From the NCBI GenBank assembly GCA_014238155.1, contig JABABQ010000067.1, positions 62,001-126,000 of the forward strand: 64,000 bases of DNA, in the 5' to 3' direction. Positions 36,181 to 44,608 of the stretch are shown here, in pieces; position 1 is the first letter of the stretch; each line of letters opens with the position of its first letter. Origin of the DNA: Rhizobiaceae bacterium. Its GTDB lineage: Bacteria > Pseudomonadota > Alphaproteobacteria > Rhizobiales > Rhizobiaceae. Position numbers and translations under genes: made by a program. A model generated the notes under the pieces. That model saw nothing but the letters and a program-made list of their open reading frames with translations. It did no database searches and was not told where the DNA came from.

Positions 36181-37239
36181 TTGACCGACAACACCTATCT
36201 GGACAATCAAACATGGCACTTTTTCTGGCATCCGGTCTGCACCGTCGAAGAACTGGAAGCTTCTGACACTGGGCGCGGATGTCTGATGCAGGCACAGTTG
36301 CTGGGAACCGAACTGGTCATCGCCAGGCTGGAGAGTGGTGTGGTCGCATTGAACAATCGCTGTCCACACCGTTCAGCCAAACTTCATTTGGGCTGGAACC
36401 GGGGCGACCGCGTGCAATGCGCTTATCATGGCTGGTGCTACGACTCGCAAGGAACCTGTATTGAAATTCCAGCTGCCCCGGACGGGCCTATCCCGAAAAG
36501 AGCCCGTGCCACTCGTTATGACTGCGAAGTGCGCTACGGGCTGGTCTGGGTAAGACTGGACGATGGAGCCAGCACCCAGATTCCCGATCATCAGGTCTTT
36601 GACGATCCGCAATTCAAATGTGTTTTGGGACCAAGTTATGACTGGAAAACCCATTCGGCCCGGCGTTTGGAAAATTTCACCGATCTGGCTCATTTCCCGT
36701 TTGTACATCCCGAAACATTGGGCAAGGCCGGTCACGTGACCTATCTGATTCCCGATATGCGTTTTGAGGCCGAAGGTAAATTGCGTTATCACTACGCACC
36801 GCCCAAAGGAGCGCGCAATGCGATGGATTCAACGGGCAGTCTGTCGCCGCTCGCTTCCACCGACTACACGATTCAATTGCCGTTTGGTGTGACCCTCGAT
36901 ATCACGCTTGAAAACGGCACGCGCTCGGTCATCTGGATGTGGGCAACGCCGTTGAACGACGTTAATTGCCGCAGCTTCTGGTTCGCCTGTAGAAACACCG
37001 ATCACGATGGTCCGGATCAACCGCATATCGATTTGCAAATGCAAATTCTAGAAGAAGATATTGACGTGGTTGAGAGCCAGGACCCTGAGCAAATCCCTCA
37101 TCCGATGGAAGAAATCGCTGTCGGTCCCGATAAGGTCTCGTTGACCTATCGCAAATGTCTTTATGAGATGTGTCATGCAAAAGCTGAGAGCGTGGCCAGT
37201 TTGAACGCCTATCTCAATCGAAACGAGGACAACATCTGA
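36181..37239 (+). CDS. Rieske non-haem iron oxygenase, alpha subunit
   Basis: An oxygenase of about 352 residues from the TTG used here. The Rieske [2Fe-2S] ligands are C61, H63, C80 and H83 (CPHRSAKLHLGW, QCAYHGWCY); the mononuclear iron site shows NFTDLAHFPFVHPE with H171 and H176 and bridging D168. The size and motif order match VanA-type demethylases and the methylxanthine N-demethylases NdmA/NdmB. The start is uncertain: an ATG 105 bases upstream overlaps the LysR gene and adds a poorly folded leader. No reductase gene is adjacent. Lying between the first LysR gene and puuD, it may act on a purine-related compound, as inference. Confidence 0.85.
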   Translation: MTDNTYLDNQTWHFFWHPVCTVEELEASDTGRGCLMQAQLLGTELVIARLESGVVALNNRCPHRSAKLHLGWNRGDRVQCAYHGWCYDSQGTCIEIPAAPDGPIPKRARATRYDCEVRYGLVWVRLDDGASTQIPDHQVFDDPQFKCVLGPSYDWKTHSARRLENFTDLAHFPFVHPETLGKAGHVTYLIPDMRFEAEGKLRYHYAPPKGARNAMDSTGSLSPLASTDYTIQLPFGVTLDITLENGTRSVIWMWATPLNDVNCRSFWFACRNTDHDGPDQPHIDLQMQILEEDIDVVESQDPEQIPHPMEEIAVGPDKVSLTYRKCLYEMCHAKAESVASLNAYLNRNEDNI

Positions 37240-37249
37240 CCATCATTTA

Positions 37250-37284
37250 GCCGGTGGCCGAACGAGATTCATTCGGCCACTGGC
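37250..37284. terminator. bidirectional hairpin between the Rieske gene and puuD
   Basis: GCCGGTGGCCGAA and TTCGGCCACTGGC form a 13-base-pair stem with one G-T pair and a nine-base loop, placed between two convergent genes 83 bp apart. T-runs are short on both sides, so strength is uncertain. Confidence 0.55.
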
Positions 37285-37321
37285 ATGACTCTTCATTTCG
37301 AGGCGAAAAAGTTGACGCAGT

Positions 37322-38554
37322 CTAATTACTGACCGCCGTTTCATACCATCTCACAAGCAATTGCCGTTCAAACTTCGTCATGTCTGTAACATTACCGGGT
37401 GGCATGGCGTGACTGCGACCAGCTTGCAGATAAATTTCGCGGGCATGGCTGGCAATGTCGGCACTGGTCTCCAGCAACACACCCTTGGGGGGTACGATCA
37501 GGCCTTCCCAGACGGGCTCGGCTGCGTGACACATTGAACAACGCCCCTGCACGGTTTCAGCCGCCTGCTGAAATCCTTTGGCATCCATGAACTGCTGCTG
37601 GCGGGCCGATGTCGCGGCCGCATTGGCTTCGCCATCTGAGAATTTTGGCACGGTTGACAACCAGGCAGCCAGAACGAACAGAATTGCGGTTGCCAGCCAG
37701 GTCCAGGTAGGATTGCCGGTACGGGCATGTGTGCAGTTGAAATAATGGCGGATGGTAACACCCATCAAGAAAACAAGAGCTGCAATAATCCAGTTATATT
37801 CAGTGGCGAACGCCAGCGGATAATGGTTCGACAGCATCATGAACAGGACCGGCAAGGTCAGGTAGTTATTATGGGTTGAACGCTGTTTGGCGATCTTGCC
37901 GTATTTATCGTGCGGCGTGCGGCCTTCCTTCAGATCTTCAACAACAATGCGCTGATTGGGCATGATGATAAAGAACACATTGCCGGACATGATCGTTGCT
38001 GTGAAAGCCCCCAGATGCAGGAAAGCTGCTCTGCCGGTAAATACCTGCGTGTAGCCCCAGGCCATCACCACCAGCAGGAAAAACAGGAAAATCATCAACC
38101 GGGTGTTGTCCTCACCGAATTTCGATTTGCACAACTGGTCATAGATAACCCAACCAAAGCCGAGCGACCCGACGGAAATCCCAATAGCCTGCCAGGTGCT
38201 CAGATCCGCCACGCGCTTGTCGATCAAAAACAAATCCGCACCGGCGTAATAAACGATTGCCAGCATCGCAAAACCGGAAAGCCATGTGACGTAACTCTCC
38301 CATTTAAACCAGGTCAGATGGTCAGGCATGGCGGTCGGCGCGACGAGAAATTTACGGATGTGATAAAATCCACCTCCGTGAACCTGCCATTCTTCACCAT
38401 GGGCACCCTCGGGCAAATCATCAGCTTTTCGCAAGCCGAGATCGAGTGCTATGAAATAGAATGATGAGCCAATCCAGGCAATGCCGGTGATAACGTGAAG
38501 CCAGCGAACGGCAACGGACAGCCAGTCCCACATAACTGCATAATCGTAATACAT
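37322..38554 (-). CDS. puuD: urate hydroxylase PuuD
   Basis: A 410-residue membrane protein that oxidises urate to 5-hydroxyisourate. About eight membrane segments make up the N-terminal PuuD domain (WLHVITGIAWIGSSFYFIA, with histidines in HGGGFYHIRKFL). The C-terminus is a cytochrome c domain with CSMCH at about 339-343 and a later methionine in SHAMPPGNVT. Electrons therefore pass to the respiratory chain and no peroxide is made, unlike uricase. I chose the ATG of MYYDYAVMW with GGAGG five bases upstream. It is divergent from the second LysR gene. Confidence 0.95.
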   Translation of the reverse strand: MYYDYAVMWDWLSVAVRWLHVITGIAWIGSSFYFIALDLGLRKADDLPEGAHGEEWQVHGGGFYHIRKFLVAPTAMPDHLTWFKWESYVTWLSGFAMLAIVYYAGADLFLIDKRVADLSTWQAIGISVGSLGFGWVIYDQLCKSKFGEDNTRLMIFLFFLLVVMAWGYTQVFTGRAAFLHLGAFTATIMSGNVFFIIMPNQRIVVEDLKEGRTPHDKYGKIAKQRSTHNNYLTLPVLFMMLSNHYPLAFATEYNWIIAALVFLMGVTIRHYFNCTHARTGNPTWTWLATAILFVLAAWLSTVPKFSDGEANAAATSARQQQFMDAKGFQQAAETVQGRCSMCHAAEPVWEGLIVPPKGVLLETSADIASHAREIYLQAGRSHAMPPGNVTDMTKFERQLLVRWYETAVSN

Positions 38555-38580
38555 GCTTTCCTCCAATCTGTGCCACCATT

Positions 38581-38600
38581 CGGTGGTCTGACGACCACCG
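38581..38600. promoter_or_regulatory. 20-bp perfect palindrome upstream of puuD
   Basis: CGGTGGTC TGAC GACCACCG is an eight-base inverted repeat with a four-base spacer, 27 bases upstream of the puuD start codon in the divergent puuD/lysR region. It could be a regulator site or form a hairpin in the puuD leader. Confidence 0.5.
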
Positions 38601-38668
38601 ATGAGATTCCACAGGATGCTACGAGGTTGACAAAAACCGGCCCGGGAGAGAACAGCGATAAAATTCTA

Positions 38669-38681
38669 GGACTATCAAATT
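38669..38681 (-). promoter_or_regulatory. shared 13-bp motif, puuD/lysR copy
   Basis: On the minus strand the sequence is AATTTGATAGTCC, one base from the copy in the hiuH/puuE promoter. It lies 26 bases before the chosen start of the second LysR gene. Confidence 0.45.
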
Positions 38682-38706
38682 TTTCCGAATAATGGTAAAA
38701 TCCAGC

Positions 38707-39600
38707 ATGTCCTACGTGGCCAACATCAAGACTTTTGTGCGCGTTTATGAGCTTGGCAGCATGTCGGCAGCGGGCCGTGATTTGCGCGTTTCCGGCGCGG
38801 TCACCAGCAGTCGGATTGCAGAACTGGAAAAACATCTTGGTGTGCGCTTGTTCAACCGGACCACCCGTAGCTTAAAACCGACCGAACATGGCGAGCTGTT
38901 CTATAAGGGTGCAACCCGCATTCTGGATACGATTGAAGAAGTTGAAGGCAGTATTGCCGAGGTTACCGACCAGCCACGTGGCTCCGTATTTATCGCTGCG
39001 CCTTTGGGCATTGGTAAAAAGCTGATCGCGCCGCTTGTGCCTTCCTTCAAAGAGAAATTTCCTGACATCAATGTGCGACTGCGGCTTTCCGACCGAAAGG
39101 TCGATATCACCAATGAAGGTTTGGACGCCGCTTTCGTGCTCGGCGAATTGCGTGATTCTGAAATGCGGTTTCGATTGGTTCATACATTTGAGCGCCTGCT
39201 ATGCGCGTCTGGCGACTATGTGGACCGCTATGGTGCAATAGAAAACGGCGATTTTTCACAACATCATTGTTTACTGCTGCGATTTCCAGGGGCCGATGAA
39301 TTTTTCTGGACACTGCAGACAAGTGATGGTCCGCAACGACTGGATATTTCAAGCCCTCTGGAATCCGACGATGGCGACGTTTTGACGAACTGGGCGCTTC
39401 AGGGATGCGGTATCGTCAACAAAACCCGTTTTGAGGTGGCTGACCATTTGGCACAAGGCGATTTGGTCGAAGTGGCCAAAGATACTCCGCCAACGCCACT
39501 GCCTTTTTCCTGCGTATTCCCGCACAAGAAACTGCAGGATCCAAAAACCCGATTTTTGATCGATCACATGATAGCTGGGTGTCGAGAGATTCTTCCCTAG
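38707..39600 (+). CDS. LysR-family regulator, purine island copy 2
   Basis: A 297-residue LysR-type regulator, paralogous to the one beside xdhA. N-termini align directly (MSYVANIKTFVRVYELGS with MPYIESLRVFVRTMELGS), as do the recognition helix region and the end of the protein. I chose the ATG that gives this alignment; an in-frame ATG five codons earlier is possible. It is divergent from puuD across about 150 bp containing a perfect palindrome and the shared 13-bp motif. It probably controls urate/ureide genes, possibly with a different effector from copy 1. Confidence 0.87.
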   Translation: MSYVANIKTFVRVYELGSMSAAGRDLRVSGAVTSSRIAELEKHLGVRLFNRTTRSLKPTEHGELFYKGATRILDTIEEVEGSIAEVTDQPRGSVFIAAPLGIGKKLIAPLVPSFKEKFPDINVRLRLSDRKVDITNEGLDAAFVLGELRDSEMRFRLVHTFERLLCASGDYVDRYGAIENGDFSQHHCLLLRFPGADEFFWTLQTSDGPQRLDISSPLESDDGDVLTNWALQGCGIVNKTRFEVADHLAQGDLVEVAKDTPPTPLPFSCVFPHKKLQDPKTRFLIDHMIAGCREILP

Positions 39601-39626
39601 AAACATACTCCCATGACGTATTTGAT

Positions 39627-39986
39627 CTAGCTGCCTCTGTAAGTTGAAAAACTGAACGGCGACGCCAATAACGGCACATGGTAATGAGACGTCTCATCAT
39701 CAATGCCAAACCGGATCGGAACAGTATCAACAAAGGGAAATGCACTGTCCGGCGCATGGCCTCTGAAATAGCCGCCGATCATAAAAAGTAATTCATAAAC
39801 GCCCGCAGACAACTCTCCCCGGGGGATAATTGGCTGGTCGGTGCGACCATCATCATTCGTGACCGTGGTGGTCATCAGACTGCGGTTCTGGCCCTCCAGT
39901 CGGTACAATTCAATTGTGACACCTTCAGCAGGGCACCCTCGCGCTGTGTCCAGAATATGGGTGGTTAGGTAACCGAGTTCTGACAT
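39627..39986 (-). CDS. hiuH: 5-hydroxyisourate hydrolase (transthyretin-like)
   Basis: A 119-residue enzyme that hydrolyses 5-hydroxyisourate to OHCU. It has the transthyretin-related family signatures: LTTHILDTARGCPAEGVTIE at the N-terminus with the active-site histidine, an internal RTDQPI segment, and the C-terminal tetrapeptide YRGS. It is cytoplasmic, with no signal peptide. I chose the ATG of MSELGYLTT; a GTG three codons earlier is possible. It is divergent from the puuE-uraD gene, whose UraD domain takes its product. Confidence 0.95.
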   Translation of the reverse strand: MSELGYLTTHILDTARGCPAEGVTIELYRLEGQNRSLMTTTVTNDDGRTDQPIIPRGELSAGVYELLFMIGGYFRGHAPDSAFPFVDTVPIRFGIDDETSHYHVPLLASPFSFSTYRGS

Positions 39987-40079
39987 ATTTTTCACTCTCT
40001 GCGCGGTGGATCTTTGGCCAAGGATGAAGCGACTGAGACAAAAAATATAGGGGGCTTTGACTAATGCACCTTCGCATCG

Positions 40080-40109
40080 AATTTGATAATCCCACCAACT
40101 AAATGGGAT
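40080..40109 (+). promoter_or_regulatory. shared 13-bp motif and inverted repeat in the hiuH/puuE divergent promoter
   Basis: AATTTGATAATCC (40080-40092) is the fullest copy of a sequence found also in the puuD/lysR and bhcA/bhcR promoters. It overlaps an inverted repeat, ATCCCA (40089-40094) and TGGGAT (40104-40109). Both lie 35-65 bases upstream of the puuE-uraD start. Confidence 0.5.
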
Positions 40110-40142
40110 AGACTAAGAATACAATCCAAAGGGAGTGTTTCA

Positions 40143-41555
40143 GTGTTCTATCCAAGAGACATGCAGGGATATGGTCAGTTTCCGGTGAACGCTGCCTGGC
40201 CAAATAACGCAAATATCGCCGTGCAATTTGTCATCAATTATGAAGAAGGGGGCGAAAACTGCCTGCTTCACGGCGACGCGGCATCGGAAGCCTTTCTTTC
40301 GGAAATTGTTGGCGCTGCGGCCTGGCCCGGCCAGCGACATTGGAACATGGAATCAATCTATGAATATGGTGCGCGCGCCGGCTTCTGGCGTTTGCATCGC
40401 CTGTTTACAGAAAACAACATTCCCGCCACTGTTTATGGTGTCGCAACCGCATTGCAAAGATCACCTGCCCAGGTTGAGGCGATGTTGGATGCCGATTGGG
40501 AAATCGCTTCCCACGGATTGAAATGGATTGAATACAAGGACTTTTCGCGCGAAGAGGAAAGAAAATCCCTCGATCAGACTGTCGCTCTACACGAGGCAGT
40601 TACTGGAAATCGGCCTCGTGGATGGTATTTGGGGCGCTGCAGTGAGAACACTGTCGACCTCGTTTCTGAAGAAGGCGGTTTTGACTATATTTCCGATACT
40701 TATGATGACGATCTACCGTATTGGCGTCATCATGCTGGGCGGGATCAACTGATCATCCCCTACACATTGGATTGCAACGATATGAGGTTCGCCACTCCGC
40801 AAGGTTTCAATGCTGGTGATCAGTTTGAAAACTATCTGCGCGACACTTTCGATACGCTTTATGCGGAAGGTGAAAGCGGTTCACCGAAAATGATGAGTAT
40901 CGGTCTGCATTGCCGATTGATCGGCCGACCGGGGCGTTTGGCTGCACTGAAGCGGTTTGTCGCGTATGCACAGTCGCATGAGGCGGTCTGGTTCGCCCGA
41001 CGCATCGACATCGCCCAACACTGGGCAGATACTCACCCGCCAAGGCCACAGACCCAGCGCCCATCGAAAATGACCAAGTCCGATTTTGTCGATGCATATG
41101 GTGGTGTCTTCGAGCATTCTCCCTGGATTGCTGAACAGGCCTATGAAGCCGGCCTTGGTGCCGCCAACGACACATTCGGCGGGCTTCATCACGCAATGAA
41201 AATTCAGTTCCGTCTGGCTAATGGTCCTCAACGACTGGACGTATTGAATGCACATCCGGACCTTGCGGGCAAGCTCGCCGCCGCCAATCGGCTCACTGCA
41301 GAATCAACTTCTGAACAGGCCGGAGCGGGGCTGGAGTCCCTAACCGACGGGGAACGCCAGACTTTTACAGAATTAAATCAGAGCTACATGGATAAATTCG
41401 GTTTTCCCTTTATCATTGCCGTCAAGGGCCTGACCAGGTCTGAAATTTTAACCGCCTTCAAATCACGCATTCAAAACGATTTGGATGCGGAGTTTTCGAC
41501 AGCCTGTCAGCAGGTTGAAAAAATTGCCCTCCTGCGCCTGAAGGATCTGCTTTGA
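40143..41555 (+). CDS. fusion of PuuE-type allantoinase and OHCU decarboxylase (UraD)
   Basis: A 470-residue two-domain enzyme. Residues about 1-305 are the PuuE polysaccharide-deacetylase-like allantoinase (YPRDMQGYGQFP, NYEEGGENCLLHGDAASEAF, WNMESIYEYGARAGFWRLHR), which opens allantoin to allantoate without the metal site of AllB. Residues about 310-470 are UraD, recognised by NAHPDLAGKLA, TSEQAGAGL and FGFPFIIAVKG; it decarboxylates OHCU to S-allantoin. The product of one domain is thus the substrate of the other. I chose the GTG preceded by GGGAG; an ATG 60 bases upstream lacks a ribosome site. The stop overlaps the next start (TGATG region). Confidence 0.93.
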   Translation: MFYPRDMQGYGQFPVNAAWPNNANIAVQFVINYEEGGENCLLHGDAASEAFLSEIVGAAAWPGQRHWNMESIYEYGARAGFWRLHRLFTENNIPATVYGVATALQRSPAQVEAMLDADWEIASHGLKWIEYKDFSREEERKSLDQTVALHEAVTGNRPRGWYLGRCSENTVDLVSEEGGFDYISDTYDDDLPYWRHHAGRDQLIIPYTLDCNDMRFATPQGFNAGDQFENYLRDTFDTLYAEGESGSPKMMSIGLHCRLIGRPGRLAALKRFVAYAQSHEAVWFARRIDIAQHWADTHPPRPQTQRPSKMTKSDFVDAYGGVFEHSPWIAEQAYEAGLGAANDTFGGLHHAMKIQFRLANGPQRLDVLNAHPDLAGKLAAANRLTAESTSEQAGAGLESLTDGERQTFTELNQSYMDKFGFPFIIAVKGLTRSEILTAFKSRIQNDLDAEFSTACQQVEKIALLRLKDLL

Positions 41556-42418
41556 TGACCAAACCTGCGACACCAGACAAACATAATCTTGGAAACGGTT
41601 ATTACGCGCCACGCGGCGGTCTGCCACCACAGACGGCCTTGATGGATGAACGGGCTGTATTCACCGATGCCTATGCGGTTCTGCCCGGCAATACGATGAC
41701 CGACATCGTAACCAGCTATCTGCCGTTTTGGGACAAGACAAGACTTTGGATAATCTCCCGCCCGCTATCGGGATTTGCCGAAACATTCTCCCAATACATT
41801 ATGGAAGTCGGGCCGCAGGGTGGCAGTTCCAAGCCGGAACTTGACCCCACGGCAGAGGCTGTAATTTTTGTGGTGGAAGGCGAGTTAAGCCTGTCAATTG
41901 ACGGCACCGAACACGAGATGGGCACGGGTGGTTACGCCTTCATCCCTCCGACCACCAACTGGTCAGTTAAAAATCAGTCAGCAGACCCGGTACGCTTTCA
42001 CTGGATCCGCAAACAATACGAACCAGTGGCCGGAATTGATGCCCCGGAAGCTTTTGTTGTCAACGAACGCGATATTGCACCAACACCCATGCCCGATACA
42101 GAAGGACGCTGGGCGACAACGCGTTTTGTAGAGCTCGATGACCTGCGCCACGATATGCACGTCACCATCGTCACGTTTCTGCCTGGTGGTGTCATTCCCT
42201 TTCCAGAGACCCATGTGATGGAACACGGTCTTTATGTTCTGGAGGGGAAGGCGGTTTACAAACTCAATCAGGATTGGGTGGAAGTTGAAGCAGGTGATTA
42301 TATGTGGCTGCGCGCCTTTTGCCCTCAGGCCTGCTATGCAGGTGGCCCCGGTCCATTCCGCTATTTGCTTTACAAGGATGTCAATCGTCACGCGAAGCTG
42401 GGAAGCTTTACGAGATAA
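41555..42418 (+). CDS. (S)-ureidoglycine aminohydrolase (bicupin)
   Basis: A 287-residue double-cupin enzyme that converts S-ureidoglycine to S-ureidoglycolate and ammonia. Characteristic stretches are GNGYYAPRGGLPPQTALM at the N-terminus, a first cupin with EAVIFVVEGELSLSIDG, and a second cupin with the metal ligands in ETHVMEHGLYVLEGKAVYKL and the late FCPQACYAGG. The ATG overlaps the stop of the puuE-uraD gene; a TTG one codon earlier is possible. Its presence implies that allantoate is degraded by an allantoate amidohydrolase, which is not in the window. Confidence 0.92.
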   Translation: MTKPATPDKHNLGNGYYAPRGGLPPQTALMDERAVFTDAYAVLPGNTMTDIVTSYLPFWDKTRLWIISRPLSGFAETFSQYIMEVGPQGGSSKPELDPTAEAVIFVVEGELSLSIDGTEHEMGTGGYAFIPPTTNWSVKNQSADPVRFHWIRKQYEPVAGIDAPEAFVVNERDIAPTPMPDTEGRWATTRFVELDDLRHDMHVTIVTFLPGGVIPFPETHVMEHGLYVLEGKAVYKLNQDWVEVEAGDYMWLRAFCPQACYAGGPGPFRYLLYKDVNRHAKLGSFTR

Positions 42419-42442
42419 TCTGCAGACATGCAGGGTTAAAAC

Positions 42443-43447
42443 TCAGGTGCGGTTGTTCATCAGTTGCGCCATGTCGAGCATGCGCGCAGAAAATCCCCAT
42501 TCATTGTCATACCACCCCATGATCCGCACCTGACGGTCCGCAACCTGCATGGTCTCAGGCAGGGCAACAATGAGAGATTCAGGCCGACCCCGAAGGTCGC
42601 TCGATACGACTGGATCCCTGGTCGCTGCGAGGATGGATGAGGTTTCACATGCCGTTTCGAGAAACGCCTCAATGCCGGTGGTCGGGAAACGCGATAATTG
42701 CAGCACAGCATCGATCGCCGAAACGCTGGCAACGGGCACACGAATGGCTGCTCCGGTTAGTTTTCCATTCAAATTTGGCAGAACCTCACCAACCAGATCT
42801 GTGGCACTGGTCGTGGTTGGGATCATTGACAAAGCTCCAGCACGCGAACGCGCGGCAGACGCTGTCGGCGCATCAATCAAGGGCTGGCTGTTGGTATAAC
42901 AATGAACCGTCGAAACATGGCCGCGCTGAATGCCCAATTCATTGTCCAGCAACTGCAATAACGGCGCAATGGCATTGGTGGTGCAAGAAGCATTGGAAAC
43001 GATCTTCGCCGACCCCAATTGATTCTCGTTAGCTCCCATTACCACTGTAATATCCGCGTCACTTGCCGGTCCGGAGATGAGAATGCTTTTGGCCTTTGCC
43101 TTCAGACCTCGCTCTGCAATTTCCCGATTTTTAACAGCGCCGGTACATTCCAGCAGAACATCCACTTCCGTCAGGTCCAAAATGCTGATGTCAGGTTCGA
43201 TCGTGACTGGAATTTTCACACCGTCGACGTTCAACTGGCCCGAACCGGCAGTAACTTCTCCCCCATAGGGACCAAATACCGAGTCATAGCGGAATAAATA
43301 GGCGCAGATATCCAATGGGGCAATATCGTTGATCAACACCAGTTCGAATTGGTCTTTGAGCGATGTTGACAACACCTGTCGAGCGATGGTGCGCCCGATG
43401 CGTCCAAAACCATTGATGGCAATTTTTACAGGTCTGTTCTGGGTCAC
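42443..43447 (-). CDS. type I glyceraldehyde-3-phosphate dehydrogenase family protein
   Basis: A 334-residue NAD(P)-dependent phosphorylating dehydrogenase. Rossmann motif INGFGRIGRT (11-20), catalytic cysteine C155 in SNASCTTNAIAPLL, partner histidine in TVHCYTNSQPLID, and a C-terminal WYDNEWGFSARMLD are all present. The start is GTG. Unlike housekeeping copies, it has TNSQ where many have TNDQ. It follows bhcD on the same strand after about 140 bp. It may serve as a second GAPDH for gluconeogenesis from oxaloacetate when carbon enters through the beta-hydroxyaspartate cycle; an erythrose-4-phosphate dehydrogenase role is a weaker alternative. Confidence 0.9.
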   Translation of the reverse strand: MTQNRPVKIAINGFGRIGRTIARQVLSTSLKDQFELVLINDIAPLDICAYLFRYDSVFGPYGGEVTAGSGQLNVDGVKIPVTIEPDISILDLTEVDVLLECTGAVKNREIAERGLKAKAKSILISGPASDADITVVMGANENQLGSAKIVSNASCTTNAIAPLLQLLDNELGIQRGHVSTVHCYTNSQPLIDAPTASAARSRAGALSMIPTTTSATDLVGEVLPNLNGKLTGAAIRVPVASVSAIDAVLQLSRFPTTGIEAFLETACETSSILAATRDPVVSSDLRGRPESLIVALPETMQVADRQVRIMGWYDNEWGFSARMLDMAQLMNNRT

Positions 43448-43588
43448 ATGTAGGCCACGAATTCAGAAGATGATCGGTTCACCGTTAGCCTTGTTTTGAA
43501 GCTGTGTCACCGCAGAGTTTGAGTTTACTCTCCGTGGTGGCTGGGTTCCGATCGGGGCGGTGACGGCGGCATAAGCGAATTGGTCGGA

Positions 43589-44554
43589 TCAAAGATCGAT
43601 TTCGATTGCCTTGCCATTCGCCACAGCCAATTCGACCGCAGCTGATGCAACGGCCAAGTCCTGAAGCCCCACGCCGGTACCATCAAACAAAGTGATCTCC
43701 TCGTCAGAAATCCGACCCTGGTGGATACCGTTAATGACTGCCCCAAGCGGAGAAATTTCGCTGGCTTTCATTTGCCCACCGGCAATTGCGTGCTGACTTT
43801 CTCCGATAGTTACAGACTGGGCGATTTCATCTGTGAACACGGTGGCCGCGGTAATCAGGTCGACCCCGACTTCCTGCTTGCCCTTGGTATCCGTTCCCAT
43901 GCAGGCCAGGTGGGTTCCCGGTTTCACATGATTTTTCAGCAGGATCGGATCGAAGGAGGACGTGATGGTGATAATAACATCAGCCTCGGTCATTCCTTCC
44001 AGCTCAACGGCCTCAAATGGAAGCGAGGCTTCGTTTGCGACTTCTTCAAGATTTGACAGCATTTCCGGATGGAGATTCCAGCCGATCACCTTCTCAAACT
44101 GGCGATGTTCCAGCGCGGTACGCAGTTGGAATTTGGCCTGATGACCAGCGCCAATCATGCCCATGACCTTGGCATCCTGCCGGGCCAGATGCTTGATCGA
44201 AACGGACGAGGCAGCTGCGGTACGCAATGCGGTAAGCAGGTTGCCGCCTACCAAAGCCTTGACCATTCCAGTATCGGGGTCGAACAGAAATACCGTCGAT
44301 TGATGATTGATGATGTTGTGGCTCTCCAGATTGTTCGGCCAATACCCTCCAGCTTTCAGCCCGAGAGCCATTCCCGCCTTGTCGAAACCGCCCTTAAATC
44401 CATAGAGGGCATCCACATGACCAATGGCCTCGCGAACCACGGGGAAATTATAGGCATCACCTGATGCCATCGCGGCAAATACACTTTCAACTGCCTGAAA
44501 CGCCGCTTCGCGGGTCACGAGACTTGCTATTTCACTCTCTGGAACAATGATCAT
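43589..44554 (-). CDS. bhcD: iminosuccinate reductase BhcD (ornithine cyclodeaminase family)
   Basis: A 321-residue member of the ornithine cyclodeaminase/mu-crystallin family. The Rossmann part shows KVMGMIGAGHQAKFQLRTAL, with LACMGTDTKGKQEV and a late FDGTGVGLQDLAVA, typical of the family. On family alone it could be a cyclodeaminase or ketimine reductase. The order bhcA-bhcB-bhcC-bhcD with a divergent IclR gene matches the beta-hydroxyaspartate cycle operon of Paracoccus denitrificans, where this enzyme reduces iminosuccinate to L-aspartate. It closes the cycle by regenerating the amino donor for BhcA. Confidence 0.9.
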   Translation of the reverse strand: MIIVPESEIASLVTREAAFQAVESVFAAMASGDAYNFPVVREAIGHVDALYGFKGGFDKAGMALGLKAGGYWPNNLESHNIINHQSTVFLFDPDTGMVKALVGGNLLTALRTAAASSVSIKHLARQDAKVMGMIGAGHQAKFQLRTALEHRQFEKVIGWNLHPEMLSNLEEVANEASLPFEAVELEGMTEADVIITITSSFDPILLKNHVKPGTHLACMGTDTKGKQEVGVDLITAATVFTDEIAQSVTIGESQHAIAGGQMKASEISPLGAVINGIHQGRISDEEITLFDGTGVGLQDLAVASAAVELAVANGKAIEIDL

Positions 44555-44608
44555 GGGACGATTTCGCTCATTTTCTGGGGCCCCGTTCGGCCCGGATTCG
44601 TGATATGT

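Noticed and set aside
43500-43588. Hairpin between bhcD and the GAPDH gene
   Set aside because: The stem is interrupted by internal loops and has no T-run, so I do not call a terminator.
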